A DNA stretch of 64,000 nt from Amorphoplanes digitatis (GCF_014205335.1 NZ_JACHNH010000001.1:2846501-2910500); one strand, 5' to 3'. Positions 1 through 8,611 are shown, counted from the stretch's first letter. Notes: generated by a model not told the origin, from the sequence alone. Program-made: numbers and translations.

Positions 1-158
1 AGGTCGCTCACCCGCCAGGTCGGCCGCTGCTCGTCGAAGAGGCTCAGCAGGCGCAGCCCCTTGGCGAGAGCCTCGACGCGGTACTCGGGCTTCTCCGGCG
101 CTGCGTTCGCGGCGGAGGGGCTCGCGGAGGGCGCCGGATTTCGCCGACTGGCGGCCAT
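1..158 (-). CDS. IclR-type transcriptional regulator, N-terminal fragment (cut by window edge)
   Basis: Only the first 52 codons are present; the rest lies off the left edge. After an Ala/Pro/Ser-rich leader of about 25 residues comes the stretch VEALAKGLRLLSLFDEQRP, which matches the start of the winged-helix domain of IclR-family regulators (pattern 'xSLxRGLxLLxxF'). An AAGG ribosome-binding site precedes the ATG. The gene is divergent from the SDR operon starting at 301, so it is the natural candidate for its ligand-responsive regulator. A repeated 16-base motif lies just upstream of its RBS (172-187), consistent with autoregulation. The family call rests on a short fragment, so the ligand-binding domain is unseen. 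Confidence 0.7.
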   Translation of the reverse strand, partial: MAASRRNPAPSASPSAANAAPEKPEYRVEALAKGLRLLSLFDEQRPTWRVSD

Positions 159-171
159 GGATCACCTTCTC

Positions 172-187
172 GAAAGTGGTGTTCATC
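172..187. promoter_or_regulatory. Candidate operator, copy A of a shared motif
   Basis: The sequence GAAAGTGGTGTTCATC matches 14 of 16 bases at 3842-3857 (GAAAGTAGTTTTCATC), upstream of the ABC transporter. A related copy occurs at 258-273. It sits immediately upstream of the IclR-type gene's ribosome-binding site, where bound repressor would block its own transcription. Assignment to the IclR protein is inference. Confidence 0.5.
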
Positions 188-253
188 GACGACGCCCAGC
201 TTAGGGCCCCGCAACGGCGCGCCTGGACACTCAGCGGGCGCCTGGTCTAGCTT

Positions 254-277
254 GTTCGATAGTGACTTTCATAGAAC
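254..277. promoter_or_regulatory. Candidate IclR operator in the promoter of the first SDR operon
   Basis: An inverted repeat of GTTCGAT (254-260) and ATAGAAC (271-277) is separated by 10 bases; six of seven arm positions pair. The same stretch, read on the minus strand, contains ATGAAAGTCACTATC, which matches copies A and C of the motif at 172 and 3842. IclR-family operators commonly have GTTCGAT-like half-sites. It lies 24 bases before the SDR start codon, where it would overlap promoter or early transcript. Confidence 0.55.
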
Positions 278-300
278 GAGAATACTAGCGTGAGGTGGCC

Positions 301-1056
301 ATGGACTGGTTGACGCTCTCGGGCCGCCCGGCGCTCGTGGTCGGCGCCGGCGGCCTGGGCGGCGCCAGTGCGGTGGCGCTCGCCGCGCAGGGCGCCCCGG
401 TCGTGCTCGTCGACCTGGACGAGGAGCGGCTGGAGTCGGTGTCGCGCGCGGCCAAGGACGCCGGCGGCAGCGTGCGGACCATCGCCGCCGACCTGCGGTC
501 GGCGCGGCGGTGCCGCGAGGTGGTGGCCGAGGCGTCCGGGCTGGCCGGCGTGCCCCAGATCTTCGTGCACGCGGTCGGGCGCAACGTCCGGCGGCCGGTG
601 CTCGAGCTGGGCGACGAGGACTGGCGCGCGATCGTCGAGCTCAATCTCTCCACCGCGTACTGGCTGGGCCGGGCGGTCGGCGCGCTGATGGTCGAGGCCG
701 GCTACGGCCGGATGACGTTCGTGTCCTCGGTCTCCGGCCTGCTCGCCCACGCCGACCACGCGGCGTACGCGGCCACCAAGGGCGGGCTCAACCAGCTCCT
801 GCGGGTGATGGCCAGGGAGTGGGCGGCACGCGGCGTGACGGTCAACGCGGTGGCGCCGGGATACATCGAGACCGGCCTGACCAGGGACCACCTCGACCGG
901 GACGGCAACCGCGAGGCGCTGGAGAGCCTGGTACCGGCCCGCCGGCTCGGCGTGCCGGAGGAGATCGCCGACGCGGTGACGTTCCTGTCGTCGGACCGCG
1001 CGCGCTTCATCACCGGCCAGGTCCTCTACGTCGACGGCGGCAGGGTCCTGGTCTGA
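301..1056 (+). CDS. SDR-family NAD(P)-dependent oxidoreductase
   Basis: A 251-residue classical short-chain dehydrogenase. The cofactor loop near residue 15 reads VVGAGGLGG, a variant of TGxxxGxG. The active site has Ser143, Tyr156 and Lys160 (YAATK), and the C-terminal ITGQVLYVDGG is typical of the family. An in-frame GTG lies at 295, but GAGG at 292-295 is spaced correctly only for ATG 301, so I chose 301. It is the first gene of a run to 7950, divergent from the IclR-type regulator. It probably interconverts an alcohol and a ketone on the imported compound or its aglycone; the substrate cannot be read from the sequence. Confidence 0.9.
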   Translation: MDWLTLSGRPALVVGAGGLGGASAVALAAQGAPVVLVDLDEERLESVSRAAKDAGGSVRTIAADLRSARRCREVVAEASGLAGVPQIFVHAVGRNVRRPVLELGDEDWRAIVELNLSTAYWLGRAVGALMVEAGYGRMTFVSSVSGLLAHADHAAYAATKGGLNQLLRVMAREWAARGVTVNAVAPGYIETGLTRDHLDRDGNREALESLVPARRLGVPEEIADAVTFLSSDRARFITGQVLYVDGGRVLV

Positions 1057-1096
1057 GAGAGTCACCCCGAAAATCGGACAAGATGGAGGCCCATCC

Positions 1097-1891
1097 ATGC
1101 CACTGGAACCCCTGCCCGTCCCGCGCCGCTTCGAGGGCCGGTCCGTGGTCGTCACCGGCGCCGGCACCGGGTTCGGCGCGGAGATCGCCGTGCGGGCCGC
1201 GCAGGAGGGCGCCCGGGCGGTCGGCGTCCACTACCGCTCCTCCAAGGCCGGCGCCGAGTCCACCGCCGAGCGGGTCCGCGCGGCCGGCGCGGAGGCCGTG
1301 CTCCTGCGTGCCGACATCGTCGAGTGGGCGCAGGTCGCCGCGCTGGCCGGCGAGGCGTTCGCGCGGCTGGGCGGCGTCGACGCGCTGGTGAACAACGTCG
1401 GCGACGTGGCGCGCGAGCAGATGTCCTGGCGGGACATCACCGAGGAGTCGATCGACCACGTCCTCGCGGTCGACATCAAGGGCACGATGGCCTGCATCCA
1501 CGAGTTCGGCAAGCTGATGCTGGAGCAGGGCCACGGCAGCATCGTCAACATCGGCTCCACCGTCGTCGTGCGCGGCAGCGCCCGGGCACCGCAGTACGCT
1601 GCCGCGAAGTACGGCCTGCTCGGCGCCACCAAGTCCTACGCGCACGCGTTCGCGCCGACGGTCCGCGTCAACGTCTTCGCGCCTGGCTTCATCGAGACCG
1701 ACGCCACGCTGGCCCGCGAGGACTGGCGGTCCGGCCGCGGCGACAAGCTGCGCGAGCTGACCCCGATGGGCCGCATCCCGGGCCCGGCGGAGCTGGCCGG
1801 CACGGCGCTCTTCCTGGCCACCGACGACGCGAGCCACATGACCGGCGGCTACCTGGTCGCCGACGGCGGCTACAACATGGTCGGCGCCTGA
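1097..1891 (+). CDS. SDR-family NAD(P)-dependent oxidoreductase (second copy)
   Basis: A 264-residue short-chain dehydrogenase with TGAGTGFG near residue 20, NNVG near residue 99, Tyr167 and Lys171 (YAAAK), and the C-terminal MTGGYLVADGG. It follows the first SDR by 40 bases and its TGA overlaps the next ATG by one base, so it is translationally coupled. It is clearly diverged from its neighbour, which suggests a different position or stereochemistry on the same substrate rather than a recent duplication. The substrate is unknown. Confidence 0.9.
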   Translation: MPLEPLPVPRRFEGRSVVVTGAGTGFGAEIAVRAAQEGARAVGVHYRSSKAGAESTAERVRAAGAEAVLLRADIVEWAQVAALAGEAFARLGGVDALVNNVGDVAREQMSWRDITEESIDHVLAVDIKGTMACIHEFGKLMLEQGHGSIVNIGSTVVVRGSARAPQYAAAKYGLLGATKSYAHAFAPTVRVNVFAPGFIETDATLAREDWRSGRGDKLRELTPMGRIPGPAELAGTALFLATDDASHMTGGYLVADGGYNMVGA

Positions 1892-2853
1892 TGCACCCAC
1901 AGGATCTCTCCCTGGCGGAGGCCCGGTCGCTGGTGCGGCGGGCCGTCGACAAGGGCGAGCAGCTCGGGCTGCGCGGCGGCGTCGCGGTCGTCGGCGCGAG
2001 CGGCGCGCTCATCACCGCCTCGCGCCTCGACCGCGGCGGCGCCGGCGGCATGGCCCGGGCCCGCTCCAAGGCGTGGATCGCCGCGACCCAGCAGATCACC
2101 AGCACCGAGCACCTGCACCGGATGACCACGCTGCCGGCGCCGATCTCGGCCGGCTTCGTGGCGGTGAGCCCGCAGGCGGCCTTCCCGGGCGCCGGTGGGA
2201 TTCCGGTGCGTGACAAGGACGGCGTCGTGGTGGCCGGCATCGCCGCGTCCGGCGCGACGGTCAGCCCGTTCCTGCCGCACGGCGTGCCGCCAGAGGCGCT
2301 CAGCGCGGACGGCGAGCCGGCCAACCCCGAGGACCTCCTGATCGCGTACGCCCTGGACATCCCGTACGCGGGGCAGCACGGCGACGACGCGGTCCGCTGG
2401 CAGGCGCGCTTCGGCGACCTGGTGGTGTCGCCCGGCGACAGCCTCGGCATGAAGCCCGCCCCGCCCGCCGCCGGGCAGCCCGAGCTGGCCTGGGCGCGGG
2501 AGCTGTGCGACCGGGTACTCGCCGAGGCCCGCCGCCGGAACCTGAGCATCAGCGTCGCCGTGGTGGACAGCGGCGGCGATCCGATCCAGCAGGACCGTGC
2601 CGACGGCGCCGTGGCCGGCGGCGTCGACATCGCGCTCGGCACCGCCGCGGCGGCCGCTCGCTTCGGCGTGCCCAGTGAACGGCTCGCGCAGTGGTACGGC
2701 GACGCGGTCACCCGGCTCAACCCGGTGACCGTCCTCGGCGTCGCGGGCGGCGTGCCGCTGCTTGACGACGGCCGGACCGTGGCGGGCGTCGGCGTCGGTG
2801 GTGCCGGCCCGGCGGAGTGCGCGGCCCTGGTCCGCGAGGTGGCGGGGCCGTGA
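1891..2853 (+). CDS. Tandem HbpS/GlcG-fold (heme-degrading-like) protein
   Basis: A 320-residue protein with two copies of the HbpS/GlcG fold (PF03928 type). Copy one (about residues 5-155) shows the conserved 'FxGGIPV' region as AGGIPVRDKDGVVVAGIAAS. Copy two (about 190-318) has 'AVVDSGGDPI' and ends in GVAGGVPLL and VAGVGVGG. Single-domain members are usually about 140 residues, so this is a fusion. Relatives sit in glycolate, propanediol and aromatic catabolic operons with unclear roles and bind small ligands. No signal peptide is visible, so it is cytoplasmic. It overlaps its upstream neighbour by one base and the next gene by four. Confidence 0.75.
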   Translation: MHPQDLSLAEARSLVRRAVDKGEQLGLRGGVAVVGASGALITASRLDRGGAGGMARARSKAWIAATQQITSTEHLHRMTTLPAPISAGFVAVSPQAAFPGAGGIPVRDKDGVVVAGIAASGATVSPFLPHGVPPEALSADGEPANPEDLLIAYALDIPYAGQHGDDAVRWQARFGDLVVSPGDSLGMKPAPPAAGQPELAWARELCDRVLAEARRRNLSISVAVVDSGGDPIQQDRADGAVAGGVDIALGTAAAAARFGVPSERLAQWYGDAVTRLNPVTVLGVAGGVPLLDDGRTVAGVGVGGAGPAECAALVREVAGP

Positions 2854-3785
2854 GGCGTGACGACCCGGTCCGCGTCGCGGTGCTCGGCTGCGGCGCGATC
2901 GGCAGCCTCTACGCCGCCCACCTGGCCCGGGTGCCCGGCGTCGAGGTCTGGGCGGCCGACCCGTGGCGCGAGCACGTCGCGGCGATCGAACGGGACGGCC
3001 TGCGGGTGACCGGCCAGGCGGACTTCACCGCGCCGGTGCACGCCCGCACGCACGCGAGCGACCTGCCGCGCTGCCACCTGGGCATCGTGGCGACCAAGTC
3101 GCTGCACACCGCGGACGCGGTGACCGCCGCCCGCGAGGCGCTGGCCGACGCCGCGGTGGTCAGCGTGCAGAACGGCGTCGGCAACGAGGAGCTCATCGCC
3201 GGTGTCCTGCCCAGGGTCATGCGCGGCACCATCGTGACGGCCGGCGCCGTCACCGGGCCGGGCGTCGTGCGCTACGACGCGCCCGGCGACTCGTGGCTCG
3301 GCCCGTTCGAGCCGAGGCCGGCGGAGCCCGGCGAGATCGAGCTGCTGGCCCGCCTGCTCAACGAGGGCGGCCTGCGGACGCACGCGGTCGCGGACGCCCG
3401 CGGTCCGCAGTGGACGAAGGTGGTCTTCAACGCGGCCACCAGCCCGCTGTCGGCGCTGACCGGGCTGACCGTCGGCCAGGTGTGCACCGATCCCGCCCTG
3501 CGTGCCCAGGTCGAGGTGCTGATCCGGGAGGCCGCGGCGGTCTGCGCGGCCGCCGGCATCGTGCTCACCCGCGACCCCGCCGAGGCGGTCGAGGAGGCGA
3601 TCCGCGAGGCGTTCGCGCACAAGCCGTCGATGCTTCAGGACGTGCTGGCCCGGCGGCCGACGGAGATCGGCGTGCTCAACGGCGGCATCGCGGACGAGGG
3701 CCGCCGCGTCGGCGTGCTCACGCCCGCGCACGACAGCATGGTCGCGCTGGTCCGCGGCCTGGAGTCGTCCTGGGAACAGGCCTGA
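2850..3785 (+). CDS. Ketopantoate reductase-like (ApbA/PanE family) dehydrogenase
   Basis: A 311-residue protein starting at GTG 2850 inside the upstream stop (GTGA). It opens with the Rossmann motif VAVLGCGAIGSLYA and continues with VVSVQNGVGNEE, both typical of PanE/ApbA. The conserved 'K..xN' of the C-terminal domain is at TKVVFNAATSPLSALTG. True PanE serves pantothenate synthesis, but here the gene sits in a catabolic operon, so another 2-oxo or hydroxy acid substrate is likelier. This is the last gene before a 96-base gap holding a second operator. Confidence 0.85.
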   Translation: MRRDDPVRVAVLGCGAIGSLYAAHLARVPGVEVWAADPWREHVAAIERDGLRVTGQADFTAPVHARTHASDLPRCHLGIVATKSLHTADAVTAAREALADAAVVSVQNGVGNEELIAGVLPRVMRGTIVTAGAVTGPGVVRYDAPGDSWLGPFEPRPAEPGEIELLARLLNEGGLRTHAVADARGPQWTKVVFNAATSPLSALTGLTVGQVCTDPALRAQVEVLIREAAAVCAAAGIVLTRDPAEAVEEAIREAFAHKPSMLQDVLARRPTEIGVLNGGIADEGRRVGVLTPAHDSMVALVRGLESSWEQA

Positions 3786-3841
3786 GCAATCAGCCATGGA
3801 CATCTCTCGTGGCGTCGTTTACGTTTCTCCCAGACAACTCA

Positions 3842-3857
3842 GAAAGTAGTTTTCATC
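3842..3857. promoter_or_regulatory. Candidate operator, copy C, in front of the ABC transporter
   Basis: GAAAGTAGTTTTCATC differs from copy A (172-187) at two positions. It contains a -10-like TAGTTT (3847-3852) and lies 25 bases before the transporter's start codon. A partial copy, GGTGAAAGTC, follows at 3859-3868. The pattern suggests co-regulation of the transporter with the SDR operon by the divergent IclR-type protein. Confidence 0.5.
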
Positions 3858-3881
3858 AGGTGAAAGTCGGGAGGCCCGGCC

Positions 3882-4871
3882 GTGAGTTCTCACCACGCGC
3901 GCCAGCGGCGCGCCATAGTCGCTTTCGGCGCCGCACTGCTGTTGACGGCGTCATGCACTCACGCGGGGGACTCCTCCGGTGGCCCGGCCACCGGCGCGCC
4001 CGCCGCGCTGCCCAAGACCCTGGTCTTCTCGCCGCTGTCCCTGGCGCCGCCCGCGCTCAAGGGCCTGTCCGAGGGCGTCAAGGGCTACGCCGGCGCCAAG
4101 GGCTGGGAGGTCATCGTCCAGGACCCCAACTTCGACCCCAGCAAGCAGGCGCAGCAACTGAGCGAGGTGCTCGGCTCGGGCCGGGCGGGCGCGGCCTGGA
4201 TCATCGCGGTCGCGCCGCCGTCGATGACGCCGATCATCAAGACCGCGCAGGCGAAGGGCATCCCGCTGCTGGTCAACGGCCGGCCGGACGAGTACGGCTT
4301 CACCGGGCCGCAGCCGGGCATCACGTTCGACTACATCGACTACCAGGCCGGCGGCAAGGCACTCGGCGAGCAGCTCGGCAACTGCATCAACGCGAAGATG
4401 GGCGGCCGGGCCGAGGTGCTCGCCGCGCAGAGCTCCGAGGGCCAGGCCGGCAAGAAGGAGTTCGAGGACGCCGCCGCGGCCGCGCTCAAGGCCACCGCGC
4501 CGGGCGCGACGATCGTGCAGACCGTGGTCGCCAAGGACCGGGCCGGCGCGCAGACCGACATCGGCAACGTGCTCCAGGGCAAGCCGAACCTGGCCGCGGT
4601 GATGGCCTCCAACGACGAGGGCGCGCTCGGCGCGATCGGCGCCTTCGCCGCGGCCGGCCGGACGCCCACGTGCGTCACCGACTTCGGCGGCAACGAGGAG
4701 GTGCTCAAGGACGTGCAGGCCGGCAAGATCTACGCCTCCGTCGCGCTCCAGTTCGAGGCCGACATGACGCAGTCCTTCGACACCCTGGTCAGGATGCAGG
4801 CCGACCCGAAGGCCGACGGCGACATCCTGGTCGTTCCGCAGAAGGTCGTCACGGCCCAGAAGAACGGCTGA
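3882..4871 (+). CDS. Sugar-type ABC transporter substrate-binding lipoprotein
   Basis: A 329-residue protein beginning with a lipoprotein signal: basic start, hydrophobic AFGAALLLTASC and a lipid-modified Cys near residue 25. The mature part follows the periplasmic-binding-protein fold used for ribose, xylose and related sugars (for example 'VMASNDEGALGAIGA', which matches 'xxNDxxAxGAxxA'). GTG 3882 has GGGAGG seven bases upstream. It is anchored outside the membrane and would deliver ligand to the permease that follows directly. Given the GH1 and GH78 enzymes, the ligand may be a glycoside rather than a free sugar. Confidence 0.88.
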   Translation: MSSHHARQRRAIVAFGAALLLTASCTHAGDSSGGPATGAPAALPKTLVFSPLSLAPPALKGLSEGVKGYAGAKGWEVIVQDPNFDPSKQAQQLSEVLGSGRAGAAWIIAVAPPSMTPIIKTAQAKGIPLLVNGRPDEYGFTGPQPGITFDYIDYQAGGKALGEQLGNCINAKMGGRAEVLAAQSSEGQAGKKEFEDAAAAALKATAPGATIVQTVVAKDRAGAQTDIGNVLQGKPNLAAVMASNDEGALGAIGAFAAAGRTPTCVTDFGGNEEVLKDVQAGKIYASVALQFEADMTQSFDTLVRMQADPKADGDILVVPQKVVTAQKNG

Positions 4872-5927
4872 GTGCCGGGGATGACGGTGACCGCCGAGAC
4901 CGGCAGCAGGGCGGCGCCCGCGGGGCGGGAGACGGACCCGGCCGGCGTGCGCTGGCTCATCTTCGCCCGCGACCGCGGCATCTTCGTCCTCTGGGCGGTG
5001 CTGTTGATCGGCTTCAGCGTGTGGGCCAGCCCGTACTTCGCCAGCCTGGACAACGCGCTCCTGATCGCCAACGCGGCGGCGCTGACCGCGATCTTCGCGG
5101 CCGGCATCGCGGTGGGCATCATCTGCGGCGCGCTCGACCTGTCCATACCGGGCACCGCCGCGATGGCCGGCTGCGTCTGCGGCGTCCTGATGACACACGG
5201 CGCGCCGGTGGGCGCCGGTGTCCTGGCCGGCCTGGCCGTCGGCGTGGTCGTCGGTACGGTGAACGGCCTGATCGCGCTGCGCGGCTTCAACCCGATCATC
5301 GTCACCATCGGCTCGTTGTCGGTGCTGTCCGGGCTCGCCGCCGCGCTGGCCGGCGGGTACACGATCCCGGGGCTGACCGGCCTGGTCTTCCTCGGCACCG
5401 ACCGCTTCGCCGGCATACCGGCGCCGGTGTGGGTGGTCGCCGCGCTGTTCCTGGCCGGCACCGTCTTCCTGACCCGCACCCGGGACGGCATCCGGCTGAT
5501 GGCCGTCGGCGGTAACGCCGAGGCCGTCCGGCGTGCCGGCATCGCGAGCGACCGTTACCGGGTGCTGGGGTTCGTGATCAGCGGATTCTGCGCGGCGCTC
5601 GGCGGCCTGGTGACCGCCGGGCTGGTGACCGAGGCGAACCCGGCCGCGAACCCGGGCATCATCTTCAACGCGCTGACCGCGGTGGCGCTGGCCGGCGTCT
5701 CGCTCAGCGGCGGCCGCGGATCGCTGCCGCGGGTGCTGGTCGGCGCCCTGATCCTCGGCACCATCTCCAACGGCCTGACCATCAAGGGCATCGGGCCCTA
5801 CTGGGCGACCACCGTGACCGGCGTGCTGCTGCTGGCCTCGCTCGGCCTGGAGAAGTGGGTCTCCACCACGGTCTCCCGCCGGCTGGTCGCCACGGCCGCC
5901 GCCTCCGCGCACACCGGGACGAGGTGA
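4872..5927 (+). CDS. Sugar-type ABC transporter permease (RbsC/XylH-like)
   Basis: A 351-residue membrane protein with about nine to ten hydrophobic helices and a cytoplasmic N-terminus of about 30 residues. Hallmarks of the BPD_transp_2 family are GALDLSIPGTAAMAG near residue 90, NGLIALRGFNPIIVTIG and the late loop VGGNAEAVRRAGI ('xGGNxxAAxxSGI' in RbsC). It starts immediately after the stop of the binding-protein gene; an alternative ATG lies at 4881. It would pair as a homodimer with the following ATPase. Confidence 0.88.
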   Translation: MPGMTVTAETGSRAAPAGRETDPAGVRWLIFARDRGIFVLWAVLLIGFSVWASPYFASLDNALLIANAAALTAIFAAGIAVGIICGALDLSIPGTAAMAGCVCGVLMTHGAPVGAGVLAGLAVGVVVGTVNGLIALRGFNPIIVTIGSLSVLSGLAAALAGGYTIPGLTGLVFLGTDRFAGIPAPVWVVAALFLAGTVFLTRTRDGIRLMAVGGNAEAVRRAGIASDRYRVLGFVISGFCAALGGLVTAGLVTEANPAANPGIIFNALTAVALAGVSLSGGRGSLPRVLVGALILGTISNGLTIKGIGPYWATTVTGVLLLASLGLEKWVSTTVSRRLVATAAASAHTGTR

Positions 5928-5929
5928 CC

Positions 5930-6718
5930 ATGGACGGTGCGGCGACGCCCGCGCTGGAACTGCGCGGCATCGACATGCACTACGGCTACGTCCGCGCGCT
6001 GGACGGCATCGACATCGCCGTGCACTCCGGCGAGGTGGTCGGCCTGCTCGGCGACAACGGCGCCGGCAAGTCCTCCCTGCTCAAGGTGATGTCCGGCGCA
6101 CACCGGCCGACCGGCGGCACGATCCTGTTGCACGGCGAGCCGACAGTGTTCGACTCGCCCGGCCGATCGACCCGGGCCGGCGTGCAGATGGTCTACCAGG
6201 ACCTCGCGCTCGTCGACGCGCAGGACATCGCGACGAACCTGAGCCTGGGCCGCGAGATCCTGCGCAAGGGGCCGCTCGGCCGGCTCGGCTTCGTCGACCG
6301 CAAGGCGCAGCGCAGGCGGGCCGCCGCCGAACTGGACGGTCTCGGCGTGCGTACCGCGGCGGTGACCCGCCCGGTCGAGATGCTCTCCGGCGGCCAGCGG
6401 CAGGTGGTCGCGCTGGCCCGGGCGGCGACCCGGGTCACCGGCGACCGCGACGGCGTCCTGCTGCTGGACGAGCCGACCGCGGCGCTGGGCTACGAGCAGA
6501 CGCGGCAGGTGCGTGCGCTGATCCGGCGGATGGCCGAGCAGGGCGTGGCGTGCGTGCTTGTCACGCACGACCTGCCCCTCGCCGCGGGTGTGTGCGACCG
6601 GATCGTGGTGCTCAACCGTGGTCGAAAGGTCGCCGACGTGGCAACGTCGGAGACCGACAACGATCAACTGGTCGGCTGGATCACCGGTGCCCGCGCGTCG
6701 ATGTACGGGGAGAGCTGA
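5930..6718 (+). CDS. Sugar-type ABC transporter ATP-binding protein (single NBD)
   Basis: A 262-residue ATPase with Walker A GDNGAGKSS, signature LSGGQRQ, Walker B GVLLLDEPTAAL and H-loop LVTHD. RbsA-type ATPases usually carry two NBDs in about 500 residues; this has one, as in FrcA-like systems, so two copies must assemble. ATG 5930 is chosen because GAGG lies five bases upstream. Its TGA overlaps the beta-glucosidase ATG, tightly coupling import to hydrolysis. Confidence 0.9.
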   Translation: MDGAATPALELRGIDMHYGYVRALDGIDIAVHSGEVVGLLGDNGAGKSSLLKVMSGAHRPTGGTILLHGEPTVFDSPGRSTRAGVQMVYQDLALVDAQDIATNLSLGREILRKGPLGRLGFVDRKAQRRRAAAELDGLGVRTAAVTRPVEMLSGGQRQVVALARAATRVTGDRDGVLLLDEPTAALGYEQTRQVRALIRRMAEQGVACVLVTHDLPLAAGVCDRIVVLNRGRKVADVATSETDNDQLVGWITGARASMYGES

Positions 6719-7950
6719 TGAATTTTCCGGACGGTTTCCTCTGGGGCGTCGCCACCTCGGGGCACCAGACCGAGGGCGGCAACGACACCAGCGACACCTG
6801 GTTCGCCGAGCACGTCACGCCGACCGCCTTCCGGGAGCCGTCCGGGCCGGCCTGCGACGCCTTGCACCGGTGGCGCGAGGACGTCGACCTGGTCGCCGGG
6901 ATGGGGCTGAACGCGTACCGGTTCTCGGTGGAGTGGGCGCGGGTCGAGCCGGTCGAGGGTGAGTTCTCCACGGCGGCGCTCGACCACTACGCCGCGATCG
7001 TCGACCGGTGCCGCGAACTGGGCCTCGCGCCGGTGGTGGCGTTCAACCACATGACCAACCCGCACTGGTTCGCGATGCGCGGCGGCTGGCTCGACCCGGG
7101 CTCGGCGGCGGCGTTCGCGCGGTACTGCGGCGTGCTGATGGACCGGATCGGCGACTCGATCGCGTACGCGATCACGCTCAACGAGCCGAACCTGCCGCGC
7201 CTGCTCTCCTGGATCCCGATTCCCGAGGCGGTGCGCGAGCTGGATCGGGCCACGCTCGAGGCCGCGGCCAAGGCGGCGGGCGTCGACCGCTACCGGCTCG
7301 ACAACGTGGTGCTCGCCGAGGAGCTGGAGGCAATGGAGGACGGCCGGGCCGCCGCGCACGTCGCCGCGCGGGCCGTCATCAAGGCCCGCCGCCCGGACCT
7401 TCCGGTGGGCCTGACCATCGCGGTGGTCGACGATCAGGCGGTCGGCGACGCCGGTATCCGGGACCGCAAGCGTTCCGAGGTGTACGGTCGCTGGCTGCGC
7501 CTGGCGCGCGACGACGACTTCGTCGGCGTGCAGAACTACGAGCGCGCCCGCTACGACGCCGACGGCCCGCTGCCGCCGCCGGCGGGCGCCACGCTCAACC
7601 AGATGGGCTCGGACGTCTACCCGCCGTCGCTGGGCAACGCGGTCCGCTACGTGCACGGAGAGGCCGGCGTCCCGGTCTTCGTCACCGAGCACGGCATCGC
7701 CACCGACGACGACGCGCACCGCGCGGCGTTCATCGAGCCCGCCCTGTCCGGCCTGCGCGACGCGATCGGGCAGGGCGTGCCGGTGCTCGGATACCTGCAC
7801 TGGAGCCTGCTCGACAACTTCGAGTGGGTCTTCGCCTACGACGTGCGGCTCGGCCTGGTCGCGGTGGACCGGGAGACCTTCGCGCGTACGCCGAAGCCGA
7901 GCGCGGCCGAGTACGCCCGGATCGTGCGGGCCGCCGCCGCGGTGCCGTGA
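6718..7950 (+). CDS. GH1 family beta-glucosidase, cytoplasmic
   Basis: A 410-residue glycoside hydrolase family 1 enzyme. The N-terminal signature is FPDGFLWGVATSGHQTEG. The acid/base is Glu156 in TLNEPN and the nucleophile is Glu324 in VTEHG (usually TENG). It is somewhat shorter than typical GH1 enzymes (about 440-480) and has no signal peptide. It overlaps the transporter ATPase by one base, so its substrate is almost certainly what that importer brings in. Together with the GH78 rhamnosidase at 13086 it could strip a rhamnosyl-glucose unit from a phenolic aglycone. Confidence 0.92.
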   Translation: MNFPDGFLWGVATSGHQTEGGNDTSDTWFAEHVTPTAFREPSGPACDALHRWREDVDLVAGMGLNAYRFSVEWARVEPVEGEFSTAALDHYAAIVDRCRELGLAPVVAFNHMTNPHWFAMRGGWLDPGSAAAFARYCGVLMDRIGDSIAYAITLNEPNLPRLLSWIPIPEAVRELDRATLEAAAKAAGVDRYRLDNVVLAEELEAMEDGRAAAHVAARAVIKARRPDLPVGLTIAVVDDQAVGDAGIRDRKRSEVYGRWLRLARDDDFVGVQNYERARYDADGPLPPPAGATLNQMGSDVYPPSLGNAVRYVHGEAGVPVFVTEHGIATDDDAHRAAFIEPALSGLRDAIGQGVPVLGYLHWSLLDNFEWVFAYDVRLGLVAVDRETFARTPKPSAAEYARIVRAAAAVP

Positions 7951-7955
7951 CCGCC

Positions 7956-7972
7956 CCGGCCTCAGAGGCCGG
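7956..7972. terminator. Bidirectional terminator hairpin between convergent genes
   Basis: CCGGCCTC (7956-7963) and GAGGCCGG (7965-7972) form a perfect inverted repeat between the ends of the GH1 gene (7950) and the oppositely oriented MBL-fold gene, overlapping the latter's stop codon. No U-tract follows, as is usual in actinomycetes. Confidence 0.55.
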
Positions 7973-8588
7973 TCGCCTCGCCGCGGTTCAGCCGCCGCAC
8001 CGCGATGTCGTCCGGGGTGAACGCGCCCAGCATGCCCGCGTACTTCTCCGGGTGGACCGTCTCGCCCTCGTGCATCGGCACCGCGACCCGCGGGCCGACC
8101 GCGCGGACGTAGTCGACCGCCTCGGCCAGCTTGAGCCACGGCCCGTCCACGGCCACCGCGAGCACGTCCACGTCGCCCGGCGGCACGGCGAACGAGTCGC
8201 CGGGGTGGAAGAAGGCGCCGTCGTCCACGAGGTACGCGTTGTTGGTGCAGCCCGGCACGGCACCGTAGACCGTCGCGTGGACGCCGCCGTGCACGTCGAC
8301 GGTGGTGCCGCCGAAGGTCAGCCGGTCGCCGGGCCGTGCCACCCGCACGCCGGGCAGCCCCGCTGCCGCCGCCACCGAGTCGGGGTCGACCACCACGGGC
8401 ACCCCGGGATTGGCCGCAACCAGCGCGGCCACCCGGCCGGCGTCGAGATGGTCGGGGTGCTGGTGGGTGACCAGCACGGCATCGAGTCCGCTGAGCGCGG
8501 CGAAGTCCGACATGGTGCCCGGGTCGACGAGGATCCGGACGTCGGTCTCGACGAGCAGGCAGGCGTGCCCCAGGTGCGTCAGCTTCAT
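7962..8588 (-). CDS. Metallo-beta-lactamase-fold hydrolase (UlaG-like)
   Basis: A 208-residue MBL-fold protein with the metal-binding motif His42-x-His44-x-Asp46-His47 (THQHPDHLD), an upstream LTHLGHACLLVE start and later ligands in HPGDS and VPMHEGE. The short, single-domain form resembles UlaG-like lactonases and L-ascorbate-6-phosphate lactonase relatives. It is the only minus-strand gene inside the catabolic locus and is divergent from the VOC gene by 23 bases. A lactonase or esterase step on a ring-cleavage product is possible; the substrate is unknown. Confidence 0.85.
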   Translation of the reverse strand: MKLTHLGHACLLVETDVRILVDPGTMSDFAALSGLDAVLVTHQHPDHLDAGRVAALVAANPGVPVVVDPDSVAAAAGLPGVRVARPGDRLTFGGTTVDVHGGVHATVYGAVPGCTNNAYLVDDGAFFHPGDSFAVPPGDVDVLAVAVDGPWLKLAEAVDYVRAVGPRVAVPMHEGETVHPEKYAGMLGAFTPDDIAVRRLNRGEATGL

Positions 8589-8611
8589 GGCGGGCCATCG
8601 TACTCTCGCTC

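Noticed and set aside
2850-3785. Naming the gene panE
   Set aside because: Fold and motifs match but the catabolic operon context argues against pantothenate synthesis.
1689-3803. 704-codon open frame on the minus strand over the SDR/HbpS/PanE genes
   Set aside because: High-GC shadow frame: its protein is Arg/Ala/Gly-rich without domains, while the plus strand carries recognisable families.
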